DNA from: Penium margaritaceum | Taxonomy: Eukaryota > Streptophyta > Zygnematophyceae > Desmidiales > Peniaceae | Length of the DNA: 31,054 nt | Assembly (NCBI GenBank): GCA_023375785.1 | Contig: SZWC01006848.1 | Location: forward strand, 46,508-77,561 | Reading direction: 5' to 3' | Shown here: positions 1 to 10,889 of the stretch, piece after piece | How positions within the stretch are numbered: the first letter of the stretch is position 1 | Layout: each line of letters opens with the position of its first letter | Translations under genes and position numbers: made by a program | Notes under the pieces: generated by a model | What the model saw: only the letters and a program-made list of their open reading frames with translations | Database searches by the model: none | Told to the model about the DNA's origin: nothing

Positions 1-957
1 TGGGGTTCCCGGGTGTGTGGTCGTGGTCGTGGTTGGTAGCTGGTGCCTGCAAGATTTTTGCTTTTCATCACGGTCTGCAACACGATCCTGAGATATACGT
101 TGGGTGCAGGGAACGGTGTACAGATGGGTTCATCCCTTGGCAACCTCCTAGGAATCCGAAGAAGGGTAAAATCCGTGAACTCTTAGTGACGAATACGTGC
201 ACATCTGTACATATTTGTGTGTGCTTGAAAACTTGTTTGAAAGGACAAGCACTGTGTGCACATGACACAGAGTTGAGTTGTGGGACTACTGCGGCCTTCA
301 GATGGGCTGACCTCTTGCCCTGCCTCACATACGCACAGGTTTCTCCCTTGTGATTGCTTATGCTCGTGCACCAATTGCATGCCCACGTCAGGTGCGAAAC
401 GTGATGTGTGATCTCCTTGTTCCTGGTTGCGTGTCCTCTCAGCTCGCATTCCACATGTTGGTGTGACTTGCTTCACCACTTAGCCATGTGAAGCACTCAC
501 CCAGGTTACGAGCATAGCGTATTGAGTGGACATGGACAGTGCGATGTTAGTAGTCACGCTCAAGCTCTACCATGGTGTCTCTTATCTTCGCCTATTTTTG
601 AAAACCTGATTAAGTGACAGTCAAATTCGACTGAAAGTTTGTGCTCCGTAACTTTGGACCTGATTCGTCCAAAGCCCTTGTATTGTATTCATCGAACTTT
701 CAGGTCATGTCCTCGTTTCGCCCTCGTTTGTGATAACTCAAAAGTTCGAGTGCTCGAGAGCAACTTCCCACCTTGCACCTCACATCGCTAATTTTTCTCG
801 CTACTCACGTCACAGGTTTCTTCGCAGGTCGCATCGTGCCATGTCCGCGTGCAGTCCATGGGGGGCTGCGTGTCGATCGTGGAAATCTCCCATCGCGCCT
901 GCAGTTCCTAGTGGCTTATGCGCGGTACATGAAACTGTGTGAAGGGGAATATGATTT
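1..957. other. No gene recognised
   Basis: Open frames on both strands reach only about 130 codons, overlap one another and show no domain I recognise. I see no repeat family here until the short element that begins at 958. Confidence 0.5.
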
Positions 958-1005
958 GGGTTCGGTTACGATATGCCCAGTTTTTGGAACTATATACCTG
1001 ATATG

Positions 1006-1147
1006 CCAATGTCGCACACAAAATAACGCATATGACAATGCCGCACAAAAAATAACGCATATGACAATGTTGTACAGAAAATTACGCATATGACAATGCC
1101 GAACATAAAATAATGCATATACCAATGTTACACAGAAAATACCTCAG
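1006..1147 (+). repeat. 29-bp tandem array in copy A
   Basis: Five units of about 29 bp, each starting CCAATG or CAATG and containing a GCATATG core followed by an A-rich stretch. The same five-unit array is in copy B. Confidence 0.8.
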
Positions 1148-1311
1148 GAACCCAGAAACGCTAGAAAAATGTCATGTTCCCGCCACATACCATGTAGCAT
1201 TGATGCATGAAATGATTTTTGTCATTCACTATGTCTCAGACGGATGCACCATTGCGCTTTTTCCATGGCATGTCCAAAACACATGTTGTGATTGAGCATG
1301 AAGAAAGGGGT

Positions 1312-1418
1312 GGGCGGCTGGTTGATTTTGTTGCGGAGGCTAGGCGGATGGTTGCTTTTGTAACGCATGGTGGGCGGATGGTTGCTTTTCTTCTGAACCA
1401 CGGGCGGATGAGAGTCAC
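1312..1418 (+). repeat. 30-bp tandem array in copy A
   Basis: About three and a half units of 30 bp built on GGGCGGATGGTTGCTTTT. Copy B has one more unit, and the minus strand of 6031-6170 carries the same unit. Confidence 0.8.
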
Positions 1419-1454
1419 ATTTTGCGTTTTATGGGTATCTGAGCTATTTCACCC

Positions 1455-2960
1455 ATATATTATTTTTGTGATTTTAGGTTCGATTCGTCCATACAAGCAG
1501 AATTATTTAGGTGATTGAATGGTCGAAGGAAAACATTTGTTTTAGTCGAACGTAGGAGACACTACGGTATATCGAGAAAACTTTAGGGGGGGGGGGGGGG
1601 GGGGGAGCGCAGGATCCTTCATTTTACAAGTAGGCAAAAAGTGTCGTTATTGACTTGATAGCGTCTGAATAGAGGAGATGCTAGGAGGCTTTCTAGCCTC
1701 GTTGTCCTTGTTCCAAGGAGAGAGAACGAGGGAGCGAGGGTGTGAGCAACGGCATGGACATTGCAGAGCTCGCTTAAAACCTTGGGTGGAGTGAGGATTT
1801 TGGTTGCTCGGTGGAAGCGAGTCCCACCTTGCGCACTCGCATGAGGTGCCACCACCGCCACCCCCGGGGTCAAGCCAGTCCTCGCAGAATAGTGTAGGAG
1901 CAGCTCAGCAGGGTGAGCAACCAGCAACTAACCAAAGCATACCACAACCAGAAAACATGCAAAATCCACATCAACCTAGAAAGTTCTTGTGGTTCATTTG
2001 GTGGCTCATCACTTCCATGATACCCTCTTCTCTCGCTCCACACGATCACTACATCATGCACATAGAGGAGAGTAAGCTTTGTGAGTGTGATGTGAGTGTG
2101 TTGGAGCACTCGTGAGACATTCGTGAAGGAGCTCGCACACTGCTCGCAACAACATACATGCAAGCAGTGGCCCGTGGCCATATGATCTCTGCTCTCTCAT
2201 TATTCTTACTCTTGGTTTTGGTCATGAGGAGCTCTAGCCCTTCGACACTTAAGGATGCCATGGTTATCTCCAACTTGAGTGTGTGTTTCTGGGCGAGCTT
2301 TGTTTTGCATGCAGGGTGCTAATACTTGGGGGGGCACTTGGCAATACTAATTATGTACCGTGGTGAGTAGCCGCCCTCAATGAATACCATGGTTGGGCTT
2401 GACCTCCACTGTTGTTGGTGGGGTGTAAAACACGCGAGTGACCTCGTGCCTTTGTCCACACATACACCATCAATGAAGGTGACTAATCTGAAGTTAGGCT
2501 CTTGGCCGTAGCATGGATGCACGTCCATTGATTCATGCATCGATGGTGTCTTAGCCGGGTGCAAGAAGTGGCGCGTGTTGTGCCGAGCCAGAATCTGTTT
2601 GAGCCCAACTGTCGTGATCAGCATCACTTGCTTGGTTTATCGTTAACAAAACAAGGAGCAGTACATGGTAGAGGGCATGCATCCATGTACGCTTGCAAAC
2701 AATGTGATTGACTTTGTTTCAATCATGCATGCTTAGGCAGGTTATTGCTTTGTGATGCCAGATTGCCGATCCTAGGGAACCACACGACTGGTTTATTCCT
2801 ATTGCCATGTTACTCGCTACACACTTTTGTGATGTTTTCTTTCCTTTCTTATGGTAATGGCTCCATTCCATGGTGGCGTGTGTGCTCTCCCCTTCATGTT
2901 CTCATGCTTGGACACACTGGCCAGCCTAGCAGATTCTAGTACCTACAAGTATCAAACAAG
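1455..2960. other. No gene recognised; weak open frames only
   Basis: A plus-strand frame at 1804-2115 has a Pro/Gln/Ser-rich stretch of about 45 residues, and a minus-strand frame at 2319-2627 runs 102 codons. Neither shows a family motif that I recognise. Either could be a decayed exon. Confidence 0.35.
1586..1605 (+). repeat. Homopolymer run of 20 G
   Basis: Twenty consecutive G. The length of such runs is commonly uncertain in assemblies. Confidence 0.9.
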
Positions 2961-3019
2961 GGAAGTTGAAGCTTCCCCGCAACGGGAGGGGACTCCTCCC
3001 CTCTCTCGATCGTAGCAGG

Positions 3020-3850
3020 GTCTATAGCCACCGCGGTCCCTATCAGCTCAAGCTGTTGCACCCGCACCTTAGTTGCAGCAGCCGTAACTATTGTAGCATC
3101 AACATCACTCTTAGCACACAACGAATCTCCACCCACACGCGCACTACAATAACAGCAGCTGCCTCTTTCGTTGCAGCTCTAGCCCCGCATTTCAAGGTAC
3201 ATCTGCACCTCTCGCAACTACAAAAACAGCACAGCCCCAACCAAGACTCGATCTGCACCCGTGCCTGAGCCGTAACTACTGCATTGGTAGCAGAAACGTC
3301 GGTCGTTGAAGCAGTAATCGTAGCAGCAGTAGCATCACCAATGGCAGCCGTGCTTGCAGTTGAATGGTGCATCTGCACCTGCACAATACTAGTACCAGCA
3401 ACGGTCGTTGCCGCGGCAGTAGCAACGGTGCTCTTGGCCCATGGATGATCTGCACCCGCATGTGTGCTACCACAGCCACATCCATTGCTTTGACGGCAGC
3501 ATTTTTCCTACTCCGAGGTGTCTCTACACCTCTCGTAGTGACAACAACAATTGGGCCCACATCTCACAGTGCATTTGCACCTGCTCCTCAATTGCCACCA
3601 CCACGCTAGTGGTAGTGATAGCTGTCGCAACGTCAACAACTAACGCTGCATCTACACCCACATAGTTCTAAAGGAAACAGCTAAAATCTCAGCAACAACA
3701 GTAGTAGCACATGCATCCTTGCATTCACACATGCACCACAACAACCGCACCAATCGCAACAGCCAAACTCACGTCTCACGCTACATCTGCACCTACCCCT
3801 ACATTGCCCCAATCGCAATAGCCGCTTCTTCATAACTTTTTACATTGCTG
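3020..3850 (+). repeat. Low-complexity GCA/CAA-rich stretch with a recurring ATCTGCACC motif
   Basis: The stretch is rich in degenerate GCA, CAA, GTA and ACC triplets. The motif ATCTGCACC, or a one- or two-base variant, recurs at about 3192, 3250, 3369, 3449, 3525, 3581, 3650 and 3786, spaced 56 to 136 bp apart. In the plus strand the motif reads Ser-Ala-Pro in shifting frames among Ala, Thr and Val residues. This suggests a decayed Ala/Thr/Pro-rich coding repeat, but no frame stays open through it. Confidence 0.5.
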
Positions 3851-3912
3851 CCTAGCAAGGCACTTAGATAGCCTACATCCAGGCTTCTCTGCCCGATATT
3901 GAGCCCATCCCT

Positions 3913-4119
3913 ATGTCACCTGTGACCCGACGTGAGCACTATTGGCTTGAAGAAGTGGACGCATACTACGAGACGACGGTGGAGCGTGATCAGTGCTCAT
4001 GTCATTGTCTCTGTAACCTGGACTTCCATCCTGGCAAGGACTACGACCCAACCAAGGAGTACGAGTGTGAGGACGCGACGAGCCGATACGTCGCAAGAGA
4101 GTACGTGACGTATTGTTAG
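3913..4119 (+). CDS. Unknown short acidic, Cys-containing reading frame (possible exon)
   Basis: This frame of 68 codons differs in composition from its surroundings. It is rich in Glu, Asp and Tyr, with a Cys-Ser-Cys-His-Cys-Leu-Cys cluster near residues 28-34 that could bind metal. It continues open upstream for a short way from the low-complexity stretch and stops at a TAG. I recognise no family. It could be an exon of a relic gene together with the fragment ending at 5058. There is no promoter or start-site evidence, and ATG at 3913 is simply the first available. Confidence 0.25.
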   Translation: MSPVTRREHYWLEEVDAYYETTVERDQCSCHCLCNLDFHPGKDYDPTKEYECEDATSRYVAREYVTYC

Positions 4120-4862
4120 TCAGCATTTGATGACTCACCTATCCCACAGAACGAGCGGGCCACGATACCTCCACATGATCAATGTCCTCGTCAAACACCT
4201 CTAAGCTCACTCGTTACCCATAGAACGCAAGCACCCTTCACCGGTGCAGCTCGATCAGCATTGGTAGCAGTGTACTGACCTTCTTCGTGCCACCTTCTTG
4301 CATTTAAAGATTTCATGTGAGTCTGTTAAATACACACCTTCCAACATTCCCTTTGTCTAGGAGGAGGCGCTGGTCTTTGCTGTTGCCGTTGCCTCCACTT
4401 TCAAAGCAACCGCTCGTGTTGTGATTACGCCCCCTAGTATTGCTACGTTAAGAGCTATCGCGACCTATCGCACAACAACGGTTGATCAACGTCCTCTTGT
4501 TGCAGTTGCAGTCAACGTAGTCACCGGGTTACTACTGTAGTGGCGTCAGCAGCAACAGTAGGAGCTACCGCTCTAACCAACACGGTCACCTCCATCCACA
4601 CATTTTGGACATGGACCTCATCTCCTTCATCCGCATAGACAACCACCCACCACATACTCATGATCGTATCCACCCTTTGAGTCACTGCTCTTGCTAGTGC
4701 TCCATGCGTGCTCGTACCTACAATCTCCACTGTGGCCGTCATTGCATTGTTTGCCGTTGGATTTCTTCCTCCTCTCTTCTATCTCCACCGTTGAGCCTAG
4801 TGAGCTTCCCTCATGAACTCTGCACTCGTCCTTCTCTCTACATGGGTATGCTGATGCATCCA

Positions 4863-5058
4863 AGCCCGTTGCCTTCACACGTCCGCTCAAGCGCGAGAAA
4901 CTCTACCCAATTTTTCTTGGCGGAGTATAATTGCTGTCAATATTCCCGTTGACAACGATCAATATGTTTCACTTCAAGGCAAACTAGACCACGAGCGCGC
5001 TGCAATCCAAGAAGCACTTACTGCACGCATAGCCAAAGAGGCTTTATGTCACAAGTAG
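4863..5058 (+). pseudogene. Possible C-terminal coding remnant, unknown protein
   Basis: From about 4927 to a TAG at 5056-5058 one frame reads a charged, Ala/Glu/Lys/Arg-rich segment (for example KLDHERAAIQEALTARIAKE) that would form a long helix or coiled coil. Another frame just upstream (about 4850-4930) also reads plausibly (SKPVAFTRPLKREKLYPIF), so a frameshift or splice may separate them. I recognise no family. It may belong with the frame at 3913-4119 as remnants of one plus-strand gene. Confidence 0.25.
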
Positions 5059-5100
5059 GGCAATCAAGGTGTTTTTGCAGACCAAAATTTGCATATGATT

Positions 5101-5264
5101 AATTGGGTGCATTTAATACACACCACATTTTGTGTATGTAGTGGGTATGCTTTAGATCACACCAAAAGTTTTGTAGCTGGAGGGTGTACTTTACTACTAT
5201 CCATTGGGTACATTTTACACACACCATGATTTATGTATCCAGCGGGTATGATTTAGTACCTTCA
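5101..5264 (+). repeat. Imperfect direct repeats, about 50-bp period
   Basis: A segment starting ATTGGGTGCATTTAATACAC at about 5101 is echoed from about 5202 (ATTGGGTACATTTTACACAC). Both run on to a GGGTATG.TTTAG stretch, and a shorter, more diverged unit lies between. By eye the outer units agree at roughly three quarters of positions. Confidence 0.55.
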
Positions 5265-6030
5265 TAGCATTGTTTTCTGATGTATTCATGAATTTCCCCA
5301 TTAAAAATGTGTATTGACTCATTGTATGTTGGATTTTATGTAATCAGGTTAGAAAAGGTCAAAACCCATTGGTTGACACTTTGATTTCAGTGGTTGTTTC
5401 CTAGAAACAATGCTATGTTTCTTCTGAATAATCTAGTACTTTAATGGTTAGGAGAGGAATATCGTCTTAACTTCTCTATAAGGTACTACACGACACAATG
5501 GCAACTTTGTCTTTTTGTTCTTCACCTTAAATTTTTGAGACTCCCTCGCTCTCCCCCTTGTCCCCGAATCCGAATCCAACAGAGACGTTCATTGTACAAA
5601 ACCTTCTTTTGTACACCAGTTTATGGATACCTCAAACTTTGATATTTCCTCCACAACAAGTGTTATTTTTCTTCTTCATCTACCAGCTAAACTTCTACAG
5701 GATAGTTTGCTGACACACTTTGAATTTTTGTAAGGATTTTTGTGAGCTCTGAATGTGATCCTTCAACCCCCAAACCTTGAGAGTTTGGTGCTGAAGTGAA
5801 TTCAGGTATGTACCTAAGAAGAATTTAAAACAGTAAACAGATGCACTTGAAGTTCTATAACCATTCACCATACTATTCGTAACTAAACAAGACATGCGGT
5901 GGAATTTAGCACAAAAGGTTGGCATCTCCATGAATATGGAGAGATTTTTATTAACATACTTCAAATCTTATGTACAATTGTGATGAACATCATCTACAAT
6001 ACATTACGTCAATGTCTTTGGAAATTTAAA
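5265..6030. other. AT-rich, no gene recognised
   Basis: Only one minus-strand frame of 89 codons (5695-5964) is present. It has no recognisable motif. Confidence 0.45.
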
Positions 6031-6170
6031 GGGTGAAGTAACTCGCATACCCATGAAACGCAAAGTGTGACTTTCATCCGCCCGTCGTTCAAAAGAAAAA
6101 CAACAATTCACCTTCACTCTGATGGAAAGCAACCATCCGCCCGTCGTTCAGCAGGAAGGTAACCATTTGC
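6031..6170 (-). mobile_element. Truncated inverted copy C of the MULE-like element end
   Basis: Read on the minus strand this matches the right end of copies A and B: the 30-bp GGGCGGATGGTTGC units, the GAAAGTCACACTTTGCGTTTCATGGGTA stretch (shown here only in part) and the terminal CTTCACCC. On the plus strand it therefore begins GGGTGAAG at 6031. The opposite end (GGGTTCGG...) is not found nearby, so this is either a truncated copy or the left terminus of a larger element extending rightward. Confidence 0.65.
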
Positions 6171-6949
6171 CATGGCTACTTTCACTTATCATGGACTACC
6201 GGTACCTTCATTTTTTGTGTTAAATCGTGGGACATTATTTATTTCTTCAAGAAAATTCGCATTTTTGTTTCATTTCCGTAGTCTGTACAATCATGCGCTG
6301 CATGTCTAATTATGCGGCTTTCAGATAGTACACTTTCGTGAAAAAAATTGGTTCGGCTATGTTCCCGATTCCCACCTAATGGGGTACCTAGTTTTACTTC
6401 AGAATCAGGTTGTTCACGTCGCTTCAGAGATTCTTCTCCTAAGCCATGCTGATGTTACGTACACCTGTTTACAATACGATGAACAAAACACGCCCTGCAT
6501 GCGCTGATCCAAACATGTCTCCCGAACCTGCATGTGCACAAATCGCAACTTTGCACTTAGGTCCGTCCGCCCTCGCACGTGTGTACTGAAATCTGATTGG
6601 CTGCCAAACTCCTCCATATACGATGTATGGGTCCATGACATGCGTAGATGAAACTGAGAGTCCTCGTCAGCATGACATGCAGTAGTCGCAACTTCATGGC
6701 TTTGTCTCTCGTTTCGGCACACAAGAGACAAGAGTGGACAGGGTCAACCCCCCCCCCCCCCCCCCTTCCGGTGTCAATTCACTTTTGGATTCTCCGGTGC
6801 AGAGCTGAGACCATAGCGGGGTTTCATGTCTTAGCGCTGGAGCATCAACATGGTATTGTCTCTCGTAATCAAGCGAGGTGAGTCGAAGTGCAGGGCATTT
6901 CAAGCATACATTGCATGAAGAAAATGCCTAGGTACCCATTGTTGGCGCA
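6171..6949. other. Intergenic, no gene recognised
   Basis: Contains a homopolymer C run and short overlapping open frames without motifs. It would be the 5' flank of the MULE transposase relic. Confidence 0.4.
6748..6765 (+). repeat. Homopolymer run of 18 C
   Basis: Eighteen consecutive C. The length is uncertain in any assembly. Confidence 0.9.
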
Positions 6950-7319
6950 ATGGCGCCCCAAACCCGGGCCAGTGCCCGGAGGGCAGAGGCTTCTACCTCT
7001 ACCCGACCGGTGCGTAAACCGTCCACTAGGCCCCCAAATCGCCCACCCGTCTCATGTGCCGAGGCACTGCGTCCTACAACTGCCGCGCTCTCACCTCGCC
7101 CAACCCCACATACACGACGACAGGCAATCTCTGGCGATCAGGGTGGCCTGCACGTGGTGACTCAATTCCGCGTGCCATGGGTGCTACCTCCCCGTCAATT
7201 GGCCATGCCGACCTTTGGCACAACATCTGTGACTGCTCCCTCCGACCCAAGGCGGCGCAACCATGATCGGCCGTCGGTACCCACGTCTACGGGGTGGCAC
7301 TCCAGTGATGAGGTCGTGG

Positions 7320-7590
7320 TGCCACCGGCTGCACCACCCACGGCTCCGTCACCTGCTGCACCCACCGCTGCACCTCCCATAGCACCACACGCTGTACAAC
7401 CCACTACACCCGCCACTGCACCTCCCGTAGCACCATGCGCAGCACGACTCGCTACACCTCTCGTGGCACCACGTGCTACACAACCCGCTGTACCCACCGC
7501 GCCACCTCCTACAACACCACGCATTGCACGACCCGCTGCACCCGCCGTTGTACATCCCACTGCACCTCAGTCAGCTGCCCCTCGGCCTCC
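7320..7590 (+). repeat. Ala-Pro-Thr coding repeat in MULE N-terminus
   Basis: Degenerate units of roughly 15 to 30 bp encode a recurring Pro-x-Ala-Pro pattern (for example PPTAPSPAAPTAAPPIAPHA). This is a low-complexity region ahead of the DNA-binding domain. Low-complexity N-termini of this kind are poorly conserved between transposases. Confidence 0.6.
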
Positions 7591-8028
7591 CATCCATGGA
7601 GTTCCTGTAGCGTGGCTCTAGTTCAGGCCCCTCCTCCGGCAACCCACTTTGTCAACTTTGACTCAAGTGCCGAAGAAGAACTCTTCTTCTGGCTGAATCG
7701 GGACTATGAAGAGTGGGAAAGGCGTTTGGATGAAGACACAACAGAGAACATGCGCCTGTTTTGGATGGAGCCTCTCTCCTCGGACCAGACAGAGGCCCCA
7801 TCCTATACACAGTCGTCCTGGGTTAGGCACTATGTTCTCTTTCCTAGTGTTTCCTCCGGCAATTTGTGTCTATCGTGCTAGTCTGCTTTGTTTACGCAGT
7901 GGAATTGCCCACTCCTATCAGCCCACACTTTCATCACAATAATTTTTTGCTCCCTCTTGCATAATTTTGTAGGTGCTTCTGACAACTCCCCCGATGGTAC
8001 ATCAAGGAAGAGCAAGGCCGATGGTGAC

Positions 8029-8271
8029 AAGCTCAACGAGGGAAAGAAGTTTCACAACATGGATGCCGGCAGGACGGCAATCAAGGACTACGCGGTTGTC
8101 CACCCCTTTGGGCTGTTGTGGGTTTGTAGCAAGCCGGGTCGCATTGACGTGCGTTGTGTTGAGGTACTGACATGGGACTATGCGTGGAACATCCGAGAGG
8201 TGGTAAGCTCCAAGCTGGGCGTAGTGAAAATCTCCCATGTTTCTGAAGGCCACAGCTACACCCTGACAATC
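8029..8271 (+). pseudogene. MULE MuDR-type N-terminal DNA-binding domain
   Basis: The segment reads LNEGKKF, then AIKDYAVV, VRC, AWNI and HVSEGHSYTL. This follows the family layout: an aromatic-rich start, a first Cys in R-x-x-V-R/K-C, Cys-x-Trp, and a final His-x-Cys. The Cys before Trp (seen as Tyr-Ala-Trp-Asn-Ile) and the Cys of the last His-x-Cys (seen as His-Ser-Tyr) are both Tyr here. That is the change expected from TGC/TGT to TAC/TAT and would abolish zinc binding. Confidence 0.7.
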
Positions 8272-8593
8272 GGGTGTGGAAGCCCCGCACGGACAACAAG
8301 GTGGATTGCACAGACGAATTCGTGCGAGATGGCCAGGGATCCAACAACACCGCCATCAGTGTAGCGAGCCATTATCAAGGAAGCGGTCGGGATGCAGGTC
8401 GCTTACTGCACCTTGTATCATACACGGTCTATGGCTCAGGCTCAAGTGATGGGAGCCAAGGCGAAGTCTTGATGGTACTTCCCGTCACTTTCTAAATAGG
8501 TATGAAGGGCCCATGACCATACACTCAACGATGTTTTCCTTTTATGTCTCTTCTATGTGAACATATCTTACTCATGACCACTGTCTTTGTAGA

Positions 8594-9130
8594 GTTGAAT
8601 CGCGTGGATCCAGCGACTCATGCCGTGGCGGAGATGGAATGCAACAACAAATTCAAGTGGGCCTTTGCAGCCTCATGTGCGACACGCCTTGGATGGGAGT
8701 AATCCCACATAATCATGACCATGGATGGGAACTTTCTGAAGAATAGGCACAAGCAAGTGATATCGGTAGCGCATTTTTCTTACGCAAATGATCATGTGTG
8801 CCCCATGGCATGGGCTCTCGTGCCGAGCGAGAACAAAGAGACATGGACATGATTCTGTTTACACCTGGGACGTGCTTATCCCACAACCTATTTTGTAGGT
8901 ACAGTGATTGTGTCCGACAGGAAAGCTGGCCTCACAAAGGCTCTGGAGAGATACCAGACTGGCGCAACACACATATTATGCCTGGCATCTACGGCGGAAT
9001 GTGCAGGAGAATTACAAAACTAGGCTACCTATTTGGCGTGGAAGTGCGCCCAGGCCCCGACCCATGAACAGTTCCACCGGGCGGTCCGCCACCTGCGTGT
9101 AGTCAGCGACCGTGCAACCAACTACCTCAT
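8594..9130 (+). pseudogene. MULE DDE transposase core
   Basis: Recognisable blocks are MDGNFLKNR (first catalytic Asp, codon 8724-8726), VPSENKETW and IVSDRKAGL (second Asp, codon 8916-8918). After a frameshift comes YYAWHLRRNV, where the family has Cys-Ala-Trp-His-Leu, and after another shift a stretch ending ATNYLI. A TGA replaces the second Trp expected in the W-x-W motif near 8853. The putative third acidic residue lies in the damaged part and I cannot place it. Confidence 0.75.
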
Positions 9131-9474
9131 CCCAGGCCCGAGATGAAAAGGGTGGCATGCCCCTTGAGAAGTGGACTTCATATATGTGCCCAGTTCCACG
9201 AGGGGGGCACATCACCAGGAATATCTCATAATCGCTTGACGCCCGCCTGAAGTCCCTTCGAAAGCTGTACCCTTTGTACTGATTCATGTAGGTGTACTAC
9301 TTTGTGCAGAGGATCATGGCCAATAGACGCGAGCAGATAGTCAACTACAACGGGGTGGTTGCCCTAGCACCAGCCAAAAGACTCCTACACAGCTTGGCGG
9401 GGGCTCGCGAATATGACGTCGTCATGGAGGGCACGAACACTGCTTTGGTGCGTGGCCCAACGAATGTCCGCCAC

Positions 9475-9813
9475 TGGGTGGACCATCGGTGCACGGCTTG
9501 TGAGTGTGGTCGCTAGTGCGAGTATGACCAGCCTTACTAGCACGCCTGCGCAATGATGATGGAGGTGGGAGAAGACCCAACCGCGTACGTGAACGCCAGC
9601 CAAACTGTGGGGTACTGGAGCCGGACGTACGGCAACCCCATGCCGTCCATTGTCGCAGAGTCCATCTGCGCCACTCCGTCTGGCTAGGGGCAACCAGGAC
9701 CACAGCGAGGTCATGGTAGGCCCAAGAGTGCTCGCTTGGAGTGTGCGCCACTCCGCAAAAACAACTTCATCTTCCCCAGGTGCGGATGCAAGGGCCACAG
9801 GAAAAAGAGGTGC
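9475..9813 (+). pseudogene. MULE SWIM zinc finger and C-terminal knuckle
   Basis: The frame reads WVDHRCTACECGR, a stop, CEYDQPY, a stop, then HACA, matching the SWIM pattern C-x-C ... C-x-H. The Cys of the C-x-H pair reads Tyr, and the residue between is TAG. Downstream the frame gives YVNASQTVGYWSRTYGNPMP, then after another stop a GHGRPKSAR linker and RCGCKGHRKKRC. The last is a CCHC-like knuckle whose expected first Cys is absent. This order (SWIM, proline region, GRPK, knuckle) is typical of plant MULE transposases. Confidence 0.7.
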
Positions 9814-10889
9814 TCCAACCTCGATGCACCACGTTTACATAAAGCAGCAGTTGCACTCAGAGCTGATTGTGCAGCATCAGCAGGTACAGGATAAGGGAGA
9901 CAAGAAGCGACACATGACATAGCAAGTGGTGGACAGGCAGCAGAAGGGGCAGCAACCATGTCTCCGACCCAAAAGACTACAACCCCAAGGCTAAGCTTAG
10001 GGGATCGCCCACAAAGAGGTTGGTGGGATAGCAATAGATGACTTCGACGACAACGTGTCTGACAATGGTAGTCAGGACTCGCTGGGATACGCAGTAGAGC
10101 CAAAGAATGGATTGCTGACACAAGAGGACCATGACGCAGAAAGTGTCAGTGCCATGGGACATTACGGGGAAGTGCAGGATGATGCACGAGAAGAGGACAA
10201 GGGCAAGACGGATACTGACACAGAGGATGAAGAGGAGGGAAAAGAGAAGAGACATGAAGTCAGGGGCACGGATGCACTTGGGATACAAGGTGAGGAGCCC
10301 CATTTAGCATGTTCAATGCTATATCTGTAGTTGTTCGTTGGAATGCACTCAACATCCTTGTAACAACATGTACATGTCAGTATGCAGGGTTACAAGGGAT
10401 AGTTCCTTGGCCGTAGAGTTGCATTCACATCTCACAGCCAAGTGCGGCTTACGGTTGTGTTAGCATCAGTATTGGAGGCCCTCATTCTGTGAATCCCAAG
10501 CTACAGATGTTGTGTTAGAGGGGGCTGTGAATACCCAACCATTGTTTATTTTCAAGTGTTTCATGTGTCATTGTCTCAACTAAATTTTCGCAAATCTACT
10601 AACTTTCCAAGTTAGGATGAAAGATTTAGCAATGTATGTAACGGAACATTTTTAGTGCATAACGAAAAAAAAAATGACAACAACCTAATTATACATGCGA
10701 GGCTTATGATTGTATGCAAAGTATTAAAGGTCGGAACACAAGCATTTATAATTCTCTACTACACTTGCACCACAAATCAATGGAGTGCACGTAATTCCCC
10801 ACAACATTGCTTTTAGTCACTTCATTTCTATGTGGACTTGCACATGCTACTTGCTGTCAAGGGTGCACTCAGAATGGAGGCGTTTCTAG

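Larger units (their letters stand above)
958..1454 (+). mobile_element. Non-autonomous MULE-like element, copy A
   Basis: This 497-bp unit recurs in the same orientation at 11204-11730, so both edges can be drawn where the similarity stops. It starts GGGTTCGGTTACGATAT and ends TTTCACCC. The two ends, read inward, share GGGT followed by CCCA about 20 bases in, which looks like a degraded terminal inverted repeat. Inside are a 29-bp tandem array near the left end and a 30-bp tandem array near the right end. It has no coding capacity. The flanks (ATATGATTT and ATATATTAT) are only a weak target-site match, so the family assignment rests on copy B, which has a perfect 9-bp duplication. The 30-bp length difference between the copies equals one unit of the right-hand array. 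Confidence 0.7.
6950..9880 (+). pseudogene. MULE (Mutator-like) transposase, multi-exon, degenerate
   Basis: A cut-and-paste DNA transposase of the Mutator superfamily, recognised by its domain order. An N-terminal Ala/Pro/Thr-rich region (6950-7620) is followed by an acidic linker (about 7630-7820), a MuDR-type zinc DNA-binding domain (about 8029-8271), a DDE catalytic core (about 8594-9130), a SWIM zinc finger (about 9475-9560), a Gly-Arg-Pro-Lys linker and a C-terminal CCHC-like knuckle (about 9776-9813). Likely introns are 7822-7972 (G|GTTAGG to TTTTGTAG) and 8500-8592 (AG|GTATGA to TTTGTAG), where frames resume with matching domains. It cannot work as written. There are in-frame stops at about 8362, 8467, 8697, 8853, 9514 and 9538, frameshifts near 7600, 8960 and 9050, and several zinc-binding Cys are replaced by Tyr. 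The start at 6950 is the first ATG of the Pro/Ala frame and is not certain. MULE-type short elements lie on both sides. Confidence 0.8.

Noticed and set aside
7195-7560. Minus-strand Gly/Ala/Val-rich frame of 121 codons
   Set aside because: It is the antisense of the Ala/Pro/Thr repeat in the MULE N-terminus and has no independent support.
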